37,954 bases of DNA from contig NZ_QWEG01000024.1 in NCBI RefSeq assembly GCF_003515685.1, positions 1-37,954 of the forward strand, in the 5' to 3' direction. Position 1 is the first letter of the stretch; each line of letters begins with the position of its first letter. Positions 1-8,900 of this stretch are shown in pieces. This DNA is from Neobacillus notoginsengisoli (lineage in GTDB: Bacteria; Bacillota; Bacilli; Bacillales; Cytobacillaceae). A program made the translations under genes and the position numbers. The notes under the pieces are model-generated. The model was given only the letters and a program-made list of their open reading frames with translations. It had not been told where the DNA came from and made no database searches.

Positions 1-126
<126 letters not shown>

Positions 127-162
127 AAATAGAAAAGCGGAAGTGTCCGTTTAGCGGCGTAT

Positions 163-285
163 GGACTGGAGCGCTTCGACTGAGATAAAGGAAACACGAA
201 GAGCGTGAGCGATTCGATGTTGACTTATCGTAGGGAGAAGAGCGAAGTACACTAGGCGCTGGACGCTGTAGCTAGACAAATATAT
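163..285. repeat. Repeat-like insertion in the 23S-5S spacer
   Basis: The spacer between 23S and 5S is about 269 nt, much longer than the short (<100 nt) spacer typical of B. subtilis. The stretch from roughly 163 (GGAGCGCTTCG) to 285 (GCTGTAGCTAGAC) is GC-richer than the flanking AT-rich spacer, has no open frame, and resembles in style the short intergenic elements that sit near rRNA/tRNA operons in some Bacillaceae. The boundaries are estimated by eye. Whether it is truly dispersed cannot be told from this window. Confidence 0.35.
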
Positions 286-395
286 TTGATCATTCGTTCT
301 TCGAACTTCTTCTCGCATTATCCAGTTTTGAGGGAATGAAATTTACCCTTGAAAAAACCTAAAAAGGCATTATAATAGTATATGTCTGATTCATT

Positions 396-512
<117 letters not shown>

Positions 513-519
513 TTTGATT

Positions 520-545
520 TATTCCGCAGTAGCTCAGTGGTAGAG
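520..545 (+). pseudogene. Truncated tRNA-Asn 5' half (26-bp direct repeat)
   Basis: This 26-bp segment is identical to 658-683, which covers the acceptor 5' strand and D-arm start of the intact tRNA-Asn gene. It stops abruptly in the D-loop after TAGAG and is followed by unrelated sequence (546-657). It cannot make a tRNA. The arrangement is a direct repeat flanking a ~112-bp spacer, as expected from a tandem duplication or from insertion of a small element into the tRNA gene. Confidence 0.85.
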
Positions 546-660
546 ACGAGCATCACTTCCACGAATAAGCTGCGAGTTGTACACGCCGAGTTGCTTCTTG
601 TATGGGCTAACTGAGGCGGGGACACAAATGCAAATTTGGAGTATAATCTATGAAAACTAT

Positions 661-735
661 TCCGCAGTAGCTCAGTGGTAGAGCAATCGGCTGTTAACCG
701 ATCGGTCGTAGGTTCGAATCCTACCTGCGGAGCCA
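661..735 (+). tRNA. tRNA-Asn (GTT)
   Basis: Complete cloverleaf with acceptor TCCGCAG/CTGCGGA, anticodon GTT at 692-694, T-loop GGTTCGAATCC and an encoded CCA. It is the first of fifteen tRNAs in the order known from the B. subtilis trnD operon. Confidence 0.97.
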
Positions 736-739
736 ATGT

Positions 740-830
740 GGAGAGCTGTCCGAGTGGCCGAAGGAGCACGATTGGAAATCGTGTATACGCTAACCGCGTA
801 TCAAGGGTTCAAATCCCTTGCTCTCCGCCA
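740..830 (+). tRNA. tRNA-Ser (GGA)
   Basis: Class II tRNA with a long variable arm (around 785-803), acceptor GGAGAGC/GCTCTCC, anticodon GGA at 774-776 and an encoded CCA. Confidence 0.96.
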
Positions 831-848
831 TTTACATAATTTTATATT

Positions 849-923
849 GGCCCCTTGGTCAAGCGGTTAAGACACCGCCCTTTCACGGCGGTAACACGGG
901 TTCGAATCCCGTAGGGGTCACCA
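849..923 (+). tRNA. tRNA-Glu (TTC)
   Basis: Acceptor GGCCCCT/AGGGGTC, anticodon TTC at 882-884, T-loop TTCGAAT, encoded CCA. Confidence 0.97.
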
Positions 924-927
924 TTTT

Positions 928-1003
928 GGAGGATTAGCTCAGCTGGGAGAGCATCTGCCTTACAAGCAGAGGGTCGGCGGTTCGATCCCGTCATCCTCCA
1001 CCA
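928..1003 (+). tRNA. tRNA-Val (TAC)
   Basis: Acceptor GGAGGAT/ATCCTCC, anticodon TAC at 961-963, encoded CCA. Confidence 0.97.
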
Positions 1004-1022
1004 TAGTTTTTCATTTTATTGT

Positions 1023-1096
<74 letters not shown>

Positions 1097-1098
1097 TT

Positions 1099-1175
1099 GG
1101 TCTGGTAGTTCAGTTGGTTAGAATGCCTGCCTGTCACGCAGGAGGTCGCGGGTTCGAGTCCCGTCCAGACCGCCA
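1099..1175 (+). tRNA. tRNA-Asp (GTC)
   Basis: Acceptor GGTCTGG/CCAGACC, anticodon GTC at 1133-1135, encoded CCA. Only two bases separate it from the preceding fMet gene. Confidence 0.97.
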
Positions 1176-1181
1176 TTTAAT

Positions 1182-1254
1182 GGCTCAGTAGCTCAGTCGG
1201 TAGAGCAAAGGACTGAAAATCCTTGTGTCGGCGGTTCGATTCCGTCCTGAGCCA
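1182..1254 (+). tRNA. tRNA-Phe (GAA), CCA not encoded
   Basis: Acceptor GGCTCAG/CTGAGCC, anticodon GAA at 1215-1217. The discriminator A (1254) is followed by TTTT, so no CCA is encoded. Confidence 0.95.
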
Positions 1255-1263
1255 TTTTAGTAT

Positions 1264-1339
<76 letters not shown>

Positions 1340-1346
1340 TTTTTCT

Positions 1347-1431
1347 GGTGGGGTAGCGAAGTGGCTAAACGCGGCGGACTGTAAATCCGCTCCCTCAGGG
1401 TTCGGCGGTTCGAATCCGTCCCCCACCACCA
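1347..1431 (+). tRNA. tRNA-Tyr (GTA)
   Basis: Class II tRNA with a long variable arm, acceptor GGTGGGG/CCCCACC, anticodon GTA at 1381-1383, encoded CCA. Confidence 0.96.
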
Positions 1432-1439
1432 TTCTTTGC

Positions 1440-1513
1440 AGGGGTATAGTTTAAAGGTAGAACGAAGGTCTCCAAAACCTTTGGTGTGGGTTCGATTCCT
1501 ACTACCCCTGCCA
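1440..1513 (+). tRNA. tRNA-Trp (CCA)
   Basis: Acceptor AGGGGTA/TACCCCT, anticodon CCA at 1472-1474, encoded 3' CCA. Confidence 0.96.
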
Positions 1514-1527
1514 AATTTTATTTTTGT

Positions 1528-1604
1528 GGCGGTCGTGGTGAAGTGGTTAACACACCAGATTGTGGCTCTGGCATTCGGGGGTTCGATTCCCCTCGATCGC
1601 CCCA
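1528..1604 (+). tRNA. tRNA-His (GTG)
   Basis: Carries the histidine-specific extra G at -1 (1528) facing C73 (1601). Acceptor GCGGTCG/CGATCGC, anticodon GTG at 1562-1564, encoded CCA. Confidence 0.96.
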
Positions 1605-1623
1605 TTCTTTATAAAAAAAATAT

Positions 1624-1698
1624 TGGGCTATAGCCAAGCGGTAAGGCAACGGACTTTGACTCCGTCATTCGTAGGTTCGAATCCTGCTAGCCCAGCCA
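1624..1698 (+). tRNA. tRNA-Gln (TTG)
   Basis: Acceptor TGGGCTA/TAGCCCA, anticodon TTG at 1656-1658, encoded CCA. Confidence 0.96.
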
Positions 1699-1702
1699 AT
1701 TT

Positions 1703-1777
1703 GCGGAAGTAGTTCAGTGGTAGAACACCACCTTGCCAAGGTGGGGGTCGCGGGTTCGAATCCCGTCTTCCGCTCCA
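1703..1777 (+). tRNA. tRNA-Gly (GCC)
   Basis: Acceptor GCGGAAG/CTTCCGC, anticodon GCC at 1735-1737, encoded CCA. A second glycine tRNA with anticodon TCC lies at 17975. Confidence 0.97.
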
Positions 1778-1784
1778 TTATACC

Positions 1785-1859
1785 GGCGGCATAGCCAAGT
1801 GGTAAGGCAAAGGTCTGCAAAACCTTTATTCACCGGTTCGAATCCGGTTGCCGCCTCCA
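1785..1859 (+). tRNA. tRNA-Cys (GCA)
   Basis: Acceptor GGCGGCA/TGCCGCC, anticodon GCA at 1817-1819, encoded CCA. Confidence 0.97.
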
Positions 1860-1880
1860 TAAAGTCCAATTCATTCTTAT

Positions 1881-1962
1881 GCCGGTGTGGCGGAATTGGC
1901 AGACGCGCACGACTCAAAATCGTGTTCCGTGAGGAGTGTCGGTTCGATCCCGACCACCGGTA
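1881..1962 (+). tRNA. tRNA-Leu (CAA), CCA not encoded
   Basis: Class II tRNA with acceptor GCCGGTG/CACCGGT (closing G-U pair), anticodon CAA at 1915-1917 and a long variable arm. The discriminator A (1962) is followed by TCA instead of CCA. It is the last tRNA of the cluster; the B. subtilis trnD cluster has one further Leu gene. Its T-arm and 3' end resemble the tRNA relic at 15594-15622. Confidence 0.94.
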
Positions 1963-1991
1963 TCAATTTGGATCTAAAAATAGCTTTTCAT

Positions 1992-2038
1992 AAAGGACTG
2001 TGTGCTTAGTATTTTTACTAAACTCACAGTCCTTTTTT
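1992..2038 (+). terminator. Terminator of the rRNA/tRNA operon
   Basis: Eleven-base stem AAAGGACTGTG (1992-2002) pairs with CACAGTCCTTT (2025-2035), followed by a T-run to 2038. It lies 30 bp after the last tRNA. Confidence 0.9.
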
Positions 2039-2185
2039 CTTTGTGTCCTGTTCTGGAAAAGCATTCGAGAAATGTTGTGCTGGAGTTAAATTATTCTTAT
2101 CAAAAAGATTTTGTCTGTCATGGTTTTAAATGAAAAGGTGGTGGACCTTATTATAACGGGTTCTCTTTAAAAGATATTAAAGAAC

Positions 2186-3439
2186 TTATGATTGTTTTAA
2201 GAAATCTATTTCTATTTCATTTTTTCGTGGCTCGCGTTTAAACAGATATTCTCCATTCCGAATGGATGCAAGCACTTCTGCACGTTCACGAATGGCTTCA
2301 TATGCATCTTTTGCATCTAAAACGATCATGTTAGCTGGCTTTCCCGCTTCGATGCCATACTTATCGTTTACTCTCATAATGTTTGCACCGTTATAGGTAA
2401 TCAAGTCAAATGCCATATTGATTTCATCAATATGGGTATAGTGGGCTAAATGGATCCCGTTATCTAAAATGTTCATCATATTCCCATTCCCTAACGGATA
2501 CCAGTAATCCGCAATGGAATCTTGCGCAAACGCAACGTTATTGCCGTTATCTAATAACTCTTTCACTCGTGTTAGGCCACGGCGTTTCGGATAACTGTCA
2601 CCACGCCCTTGTAAATGTGCATTTTCAGTTGGGCATGAAATAAAGTTAATTTTTGATTCTCTAAATAAACCTAACATTTTATTCGCATAACTGTTTTCTA
2701 CCGAACCAAAGCTTGTTGTATGACTAGCTGTTGTGTATTCACCATAGTCTTTTTCCATAACAAGCGCATTTAATACTTCTAAAAATCTGCTATTTGGATC
2801 ATCGTTCTCATCACAGTGAATATCAATCATGACGTTATACTTTATTGCCATGTCTACAATACGCTTTAATGATTCAACACCATGCTCATATGAAATTTCA
2901 AAGTGAGGGATTCCTCCAACTACGTCAGCCCCCATCTTAAGTGCTTCTTCCATTAGCTGTTCCGCACCTTTAAATCGAAAGAATCCTTCCTGAGGAAATG
3001 CGACAAGCTGCAATGTAACGACGTCTTTCAATTCTTCACGCAATTTAAGTAAAGCTTTCATCCCTGTTAGATTAGGGTCGGTAATATCTACATGAGTACG
3101 AATAAATTGAACCCCATGGCTCATTTCTTTTTGAATCCCTTTAATTGCACGTTCTCTTACTAATTCTTTCGTCAATGATTTCTTGTTATCACTCCAACGC
3201 TGGATCCCTTCAAATAACGTACCTGAAACATTGGCATTTCCTTCTCCGAGCCCCGAAAAGATGTAATCCAAGTGTAAATGAGGGTCGACATATGGTGGCA
3301 ATACCAATCGGCCTTCTAGATCAATCACTTCATCGGCGTTGCCTAAATCATTACCTATTGCCTTAAATTGCCCATTTTCTACTAGTATTTCATGAGATTC
3401 TGGGTTTCCATATATATTCGCATTAATAAATTTTTTCAT
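2186..3439 (-). CDS. Cytosine-deaminase-like amidohydrolase
   Basis: A 417-aa metal-dependent amidohydrolase of the CodA type, which hydrolytically deaminates cytosine or a related heterocycle in the cytoplasm. It is close to the 427-aa length of E. coli CodA. All expected metal and catalytic positions are visible: His54-x-His56 (PHLHLD), Gln150 in AFPQEG, His208 and Glu211 in IHCDEND, His240 in SHTT, and Asp307 in AFAQDS. The position after Asp307, Asp314 in E. coli CodA and known to influence substrate choice, is Ser308 here, so the substrate may not be cytosine. The ATG has a GGAGGAG Shine-Dalgarno on the minus strand. No permease gene (codB) is adjacent and the gene stands alone between the tRNA cluster and glpD. 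The family call is firm, the substrate uncertain. Confidence 0.8.
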   Translation of the reverse strand: MKKFINANIYGNPESHEILVENGQFKAIGNDLGNADEVIDLEGRLVLPPYVDPHLHLDYIFSGLGEGNANVSGTLFEGIQRWSDNKKSLTKELVRERAIKGIQKEMSHGVQFIRTHVDITDPNLTGMKALLKLREELKDVVTLQLVAFPQEGFFRFKGAEQLMEEALKMGADVVGGIPHFEISYEHGVESLKRIVDMAIKYNVMIDIHCDENDDPNSRFLEVLNALVMEKDYGEYTTASHTTSFGSVENSYANKMLGLFRESKINFISCPTENAHLQGRGDSYPKRRGLTRVKELLDNGNNVAFAQDSIADYWYPLGNGNMMNILDNGIHLAHYTHIDEINMAFDLITYNGANIMRVNDKYGIEAGKPANMIVLDAKDAYEAIRERAEVLASIRNGEYLFKREPRKNEIEIDFLKQS

Positions 3440-3688
3440 ATAAACATGACTCCTCCATCATTTTTTACGTAATACTTATTATTTCAAAATTTTTCAATCG
3501 TACTCATTTGCTTAGAATACTATGTGCTCCATTAATTAGTGTAACAGTTTCAAGGTAAATAAAAAATTTAGCTGCTTTTTGTCTTTGCTTATATAAATAG
3601 TAGCAATAGAGTCGATGTACGGCCCTCAACCAGTTTATAAAGAATACATAGTTATGTAAAAAAACATAGGTATCATCCATACTTTGTG

Positions 3689-3785
3689 TGATATAATACC
3701 AGAAAGTGAATAATTCGTCGGGAGAAATCGGAGAGACCATAGAAAGCATTACCGTAAGCGGTAATGTTATTTATGGTCTCTTTTT
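3689..3785 (+). promoter_or_regulatory. Leader 1: extended -10 promoter and GlpP-type attenuator before glpD
   Basis: An extended -10 box (TG-A-TATAAT, 3689-3697) is followed by the purine motif CGGGAGAAATCGGAGAGACC (3719-3738). Next comes a terminator: basal stem GAGACCATA (3733-3741) with TATGGTCTC (3772-3780), inner hairpin CATTACC/GGTAATG (3747-3753/3760-3766), and T-run 3781-3785. In B. subtilis, glpD is preceded by a terminator that GlpP with glycerol-3-phosphate overrides. The same motif-plus-hairpin layout recurs at 5735, 9064 and 13119, and a glpP gene lies at 14882. Confidence 0.85.
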
Positions 3786-3850
3786 ATTTTTCCTGAACTT
3801 ACTTTCATATCATAAAAAGGATTTTCTTTATTTAGGAGGGAATTATTGAA

Positions 3851-5515
3851 ATGAAGTTTTCTAACCTGCATCGGGACGAAATCATCAATCAGTTAAAAAA
3901 TGAGCATTACGATGTTTTGATTATCGGTGGAGGGATTACTGGCGCAGGTATTGCTCTTGATGCCCAGACAAGAGGGATGAAAGTTGCCCTTGTCGAGATG
4001 CAGGATTTTTCGGCAGGGACCTCCAGCCGATCAACTAAATTAGTTCACGGTGGACTTCGCTATTTAAAACAATTTGAAGTAAAAATGGTTGCTGAAGTTG
4101 GAAAGGAAAGGGAGATTGTTTATGAAAACGGCCCGCACGTCACCACCCCGGAGTGGATGCTGCTGCCTATTCATACGGGAGGGACGTTCGGGAGATTTAC
4201 TACATCCATTGGGCTAATAGTCTATGATTTTCTTGCGGGTGTTAGAAAAACGGAAAGGCGGTTGATGCTTTCTGCTGAAGAAACATTGGAGAAGGAGCCC
4301 CTTCTTAAAAAAACAGGGCTTAAGGGCGGCGGCTATTATGTGGAATATCGAACTGATGATGCTAGATTAACAATTGAAGTAATGAAGGCAGCATGGGAAA
4401 AAGGAGCCATTGCCCTTAATTATTCCAAGGTCATTAAGCTTGTATATGAAGGTGGAAAAGCTGCCGGGGTTCTGATTAAGGACAAATTAACCGGTGAAGA
4501 ATATACAGTCAGGGCAAATAAAATTATTAACGCGGCCGGTCCATGGGTGGACACAATCCGGGAAATGGATCATTCGAAGACAGAAAAAACCCTACAGCTT
4601 TCAAAAGGAGTTCACCTTGTCATAAATCAAACCCGTTTTCCTTTGAAACAAGCCATCTATTTTGATACCCCTGATGGTCGAATGGTTTTTGCGATTCCCC
4701 GGAATGGAAAAACATATGTTGGGACGACTGATACTTTCTATAAGGAGGATGCGGTTAACCCGGCCATGACAGTAAGCGATCGTGATTACATTATCAAAGC
4801 CATTAATTATATGTTTCCTGATGTAAATATTCGTAAAGATGATATTGAATCCAGTTGGGCCGGGTTGCGCCCACTCATTTATGAGGAAGGTAAAAGCGCC
4901 TCGGAAATTTCTAGAAAAGATGAAATATGGGAATCAAATTCGGGGTTAATTACCATTGCGGGCGGAAAATTGACCGGCTATCGAAAAATGGCGGAACTTG
5001 TTGTTGATTTATTGGCCCAAAAATTTCGTTTGGAAAATGGGATAACATATCCTGCCTGCCAAACTAAACATTTGCCAATCTCTGGGGGGGACATAGGCGG
5101 TTCGAAAAATTTTGCCGGCTTTGTGGCAAAGTATCTGCAAAAGGGAATGAAGCTCGGACTTTCAAAGGAAGAAGCGGAAAAATTGGTGAAGTCATACGGG
5201 TCCAATATACAATGTGTATTCGATCTGTTAGCCACAAACAGAGAAGATGCAATAAATTATGAAATCCCGCTGGAGTTATTTGCACGTCTTATATATGCGA
5301 TTGAGTACGAAATGGCAGCTACGCCAATTGATTTCCTGAACCGGCGGACAGGGGCGCTATTGTTTGATATTCAATCTGTTCAAAAATGGAAGAAGCAAGT
5401 CGTCGCTTACATGGCAGCCCGCTTTCAATGGACTGGAGAGGAGATCAACCGGTACATAGGGGCGGTTGAAAGGGATTTGAATGCATGTGTCACCCCCTCT
5501 GATGATTCTTGTTAA
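3851..5515 (+). CDS. glpD: Aerobic glycerol-3-phosphate dehydrogenase
   Basis: A 554-aa FAD-dependent enzyme, nearly the length of B. subtilis GlpD (555 aa). It oxidises sn-glycerol-3-phosphate to dihydroxyacetone phosphate at the membrane and passes electrons to quinone. The N-terminal FAD-binding Rossmann motif IIGGGITGAGIALDA spans about residues 24-38, followed by the family signature SSRSTKLVHGGLRYL, a central DAO domain with TPDGRMVFAIPRNGKTYVGT, and a C-terminal helical DAO_C domain from about residue 410. An AGGAGGG Shine-Dalgarno precedes the ATG. Expression should depend on the attenuator just upstream. It is followed by a terminator, so it forms a single-gene unit. Since glpFK are not in the window, this may be either the only glpD or a second copy. 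Confidence 0.96.
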   Translation: MKFSNLHRDEIINQLKNEHYDVLIIGGGITGAGIALDAQTRGMKVALVEMQDFSAGTSSRSTKLVHGGLRYLKQFEVKMVAEVGKEREIVYENGPHVTTPEWMLLPIHTGGTFGRFTTSIGLIVYDFLAGVRKTERRLMLSAEETLEKEPLLKKTGLKGGGYYVEYRTDDARLTIEVMKAAWEKGAIALNYSKVIKLVYEGGKAAGVLIKDKLTGEEYTVRANKIINAAGPWVDTIREMDHSKTEKTLQLSKGVHLVINQTRFPLKQAIYFDTPDGRMVFAIPRNGKTYVGTTDTFYKEDAVNPAMTVSDRDYIIKAINYMFPDVNIRKDDIESSWAGLRPLIYEEGKSASEISRKDEIWESNSGLITIAGGKLTGYRKMAELVVDLLAQKFRLENGITYPACQTKHLPISGGDIGGSKNFAGFVAKYLQKGMKLGLSKEEAEKLVKSYGSNIQCVFDLLATNREDAINYEIPLELFARLIYAIEYEMAATPIDFLNRRTGALLFDIQSVQKWKKQVVAYMAARFQWTGEEINRYIGAVERDLNACVTPSDDSC

Positions 5516-5575
5516 TAAGGAAAACAACATTTAAAGATTAATAGAAAATAACATCGGTAACCGTACAAGCGGTCT

Positions 5576-5634
5576 ATCCCTCCTGTGTAGGCGACTAGGT
5601 TGAATCCTTTTTGTCTAGCAGGAGGGATTTTTTA
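5576..5634 (+). terminator. Terminator after glpD
   Basis: Stem ATCCCTCCTG (5576-5585) pairs with CAGGAGGGAT (5619-5628), followed by TTTTTT. The 33-nt loop holds a weaker pairing (GACTAG/TAGTC-like). Confidence 0.8.
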
Positions 5635-5679
5635 GGCATTTAATAATTTTCATTATTAGATTAATCATAAAAATTAATA

Positions 5680-5816
5680 TTGCTAATTTGTTTGTTTTAC
5701 CATAATATTATGAATAGTTTAACGGAAATTTGAATGGGCAGAGAATGAGAGAAGCCTATGTACATTAACATGTATTACGTTTTGTAATACTGTTATTGGC
5801 ATAGGTTTTTCTTTTT
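5680..5816 (+). promoter_or_regulatory. Leader 2: promoter and GlpP-type attenuator before the secreted protein
   Basis: Plausible SigA promoter TTGCTA (5680-5685), 17-bp spacer, TAATAT (5703-5708). Then the motif TGGGCAGAGAATGAGAGAAG (starting 5735) and a terminator: basal stem AGCCTATG (5753-5760) with CATAGGTT (5800-5807), inner hairpin GTATTAC/GTAATAC (5772-5778/5784-5790), and T-rich run to 5816. Motif, inner hairpin and spacing match the glpD leader, so antitermination by GlpP is inferred. Confidence 0.75.
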
Positions 5817-5933
5817 GTGATTATTTGAATCCATCTGTTCATGAGGTTATGATAGACAGCTTCGGCTTCGCTGATGTTCAACATGCGAGCAACTGCCAGG
5901 TTTTCTATATATTTAATAAAGGGAGGTAACAAA

Positions 5934-8900
5934 ATGGGGAACAAGCTTCACAAGTGGTTAATTTATGCAGTGGCAGTTTTATTGGCAGCAGGGAATATAT
6001 CTTTTTTATTTGTTGCTAAAACGAAAGCTTCCGAAACCGGGGCCGCACCAGCCCTTGTCATCACGGAAATTGTCGTCAAATCGGATGGTGAGGGCCAGCC
6101 CTACGAGTATGTTGAAATTTATAACACGACTTCCAATGATATTAACCTGGAAAAGTATCAGCTTCAGTATTTTACGTCTAACATGTCAAATCCGGCCAAT
6201 CGCTGGCAAATTACAAATAAAACCATCAAAGCAAAAGACACAATGGTCCTTTGGCTGAAAAAATATGATGACCCCAATGTACCGCTTTGGGAATTCAACA
6301 CCAACTATAATGTGCTATTGACAAAAGACCAAGTGTACGAAGTGAAGTTGACCTCTTCAGCACAAGGGCTTCATGACAGCGCGTTGAGAAAGGTTGGAAT
6401 TGCAGGAGTGGATGGCGTTCCAATCAGTACAGCCCTTATTAACGAAGGTGGCGCGGACGGCTTTACAAACAGAAGTGTCATCTATCAAATAGCTAATTCT
6501 GCCGAGATGGCCAAAATTGAAAATAATAGCCAGGCCACACCGGGAACAGTGATCCCAACTCAGTACAATGGACCAGCCGCACCTTCGGAGATAACTGCTG
6601 CCCCGAAGAACCAAGCAGTCCTATTGAGTTGGGAAGCTATAGAGGGTGCTGTAGCGTATAAAATATATGTATCTCCCAGCTCAGAATTAAAGACGGTTTC
6701 GGATGGAACCTCCTATACGATTGAAGGATTAATAAATGGCCAAGTTTATGAATTTAGGATAACATCCATCGACAGTGAAGGAAATGAATCGCCAAGCAGT
6801 CCAGCTGTCAAAACCACTCCACAGGAAATAGTCGATACAGAGGCGCCAGCACCGCCGACAGGACTAATATCGGTAAGTGGAAAAGATTATGTAACTCTAA
6901 GCTGGAATAAAAACAGTGAAAAAGATTTAGCCGGCTACAGTCTGTATATAAATGGAACGGTTTATGGAACATCCGAAACGAACAGTACCACCGTTTCACC
7001 CTTAAAATTAGGGAGGGAATACACTTTTGAGGTAACGGCCTTTGACTTTGCAGGCAATGAATCGGTTAAGTCGTCCCCATTAATTGCAGGTCCGAGTGAA
7101 ACGGTACCTATCCCCCAACTCCTTATTACCGAAGCAGTTCCTGATACCGACAATTACGCTGGCTATGATGCATTCGAGTATATTGAGGTATTTAATAATA
7201 GTGCCCAACAAGTTGATTTAAAAGGATATCGAATAAAGTCCGGCAATTGGAATATGGAAATTACGGACACATTAATCATTGATTCCTGGGACAGTCATGT
7301 TTTTTGGACAAGAAGGCAAGAAATTGCGCCTATACCATCACTTGCCTTCAATCATTATTATTTTTCTTCCTACAAAAGCAAATATGTAGATGATGCACGT
7401 TTGACGATCCTTGAGAATATCGGTGGATTAGTAAATAGCGGCACACAAACAGTGACAATCTTAAACCCACAAGGTGTGGAAGTAGTTAAAGCTAATTATT
7501 CTGGTGATTTAGTATCACTTGGAAACTCGATTGTTTTTTCTTACCCGAAAGATGGAAGCATTACAATGGAAACGTTGGCTGGACATCATAAGTCGACTCC
7601 AGGCTGGGTTGAGGAAAATCAGGCGCCACCAAGAACAATTGCTGACGAAGTTCCTCCGTTTGGGCCGGCAAATATAAGGGCAGAAGCAGGACATGGTGAG
7701 GTGCGGGTAATGTGGGATCTAAATGAAGAAGATGATATTTACCGCTACCATATTTATAAGGATGGAATACTGGAGTTTTCAGTACTTCCTTCTAAACAGG
7801 AATATACGCTATCTTTGCTTATGGGTAATAAGGATGTCGTATTGGAAATGGCTGTAGAAGATATTTCTGGGAATATATCCCGAAAATCAGCGCCAATAAC
7901 TGTTAGGCCTGCTCATCAATTGATTACGCAAGAGGAGAGAACGCCTAATCTAAGGGATCCAAAATATCAAGGGTTATGGGACATAAGTGAAGATGGACCA
8001 ATCATTCCAGGATTGGTTCAAGATTTAGTTCCGCAAGGGATTGCTTATTACAAGAAAGAGGATTGGGTTCTAACAATCAATTATTTGGATGATGGGAGAC
8101 CGGGAACGTTAACTGTAACGAATGCAACAACAGGTAAATTGCTCAAATCTGTTACCTTGTATAACACTGATGGTTCACCATATACGGGGCATGCGGGAGG
8201 GCTAACTGTCAGTAAGGAGCATGGCTGGATTGCGTCAGAGAACTATTTGTTCCAATTTAAGCTTAGCGATCTAGTAAAAGCAAAAAGCAATGATGAAATA
8301 CAGTTTATTAATCAAATTCCAGTTCCGGTAAATGCCGCCTATAACGTATATGATGAGGGGATTCTTTGGATTGGAGAGTTTTATGAGGAAAAATCGTATC
8401 CAACCGATCCATCACATCATTTGGTGAATCGCAAAGGAATTACCCATTATGCTTGGATGATTGGTTTTGACCTGCAATCAAGCAATGATATGCTATCCAA
8501 AAAGCAATGGTCCGGAAAATTGGACGAACCGGCGATTCCTGATTATGTGTTATCAACAACAGAAAAGGTTCAAGGAGCCATTGTCCAAAAAAAGGGAATA
8601 ACATTAAGCACTTCTTACGGTAGAGCGAATGACAGTGTTTTATACCGCTATGAACATCCTTTAAAGGAGGCGGCGCATGGTACGGTTAGTGTTGGCGGAA
8701 AAGAGGTGCCGCTATGGTTTTTGGACGGAGCCGGATCGAAACCTCGTGAAAGTATTGAGGCGATTCCAATGCCGGAGGGTATAGTTGTCGTTGGAAGGGA
8801 GCTCTATGTCCTGTTTGAGTCTGGGGCGAATAAGTATCGATATACTACTACCTATCCAATGGATCGCATGCTTAAGATCGACTTAAAAACATTAATGAAG

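Noticed and set aside
3504-3749. 81-codon minus-strand frame between the amidohydrolase and glpD
   Set aside because: It overlaps the glpD promoter and attenuator, has no ribosome site and no recognisable protein features.
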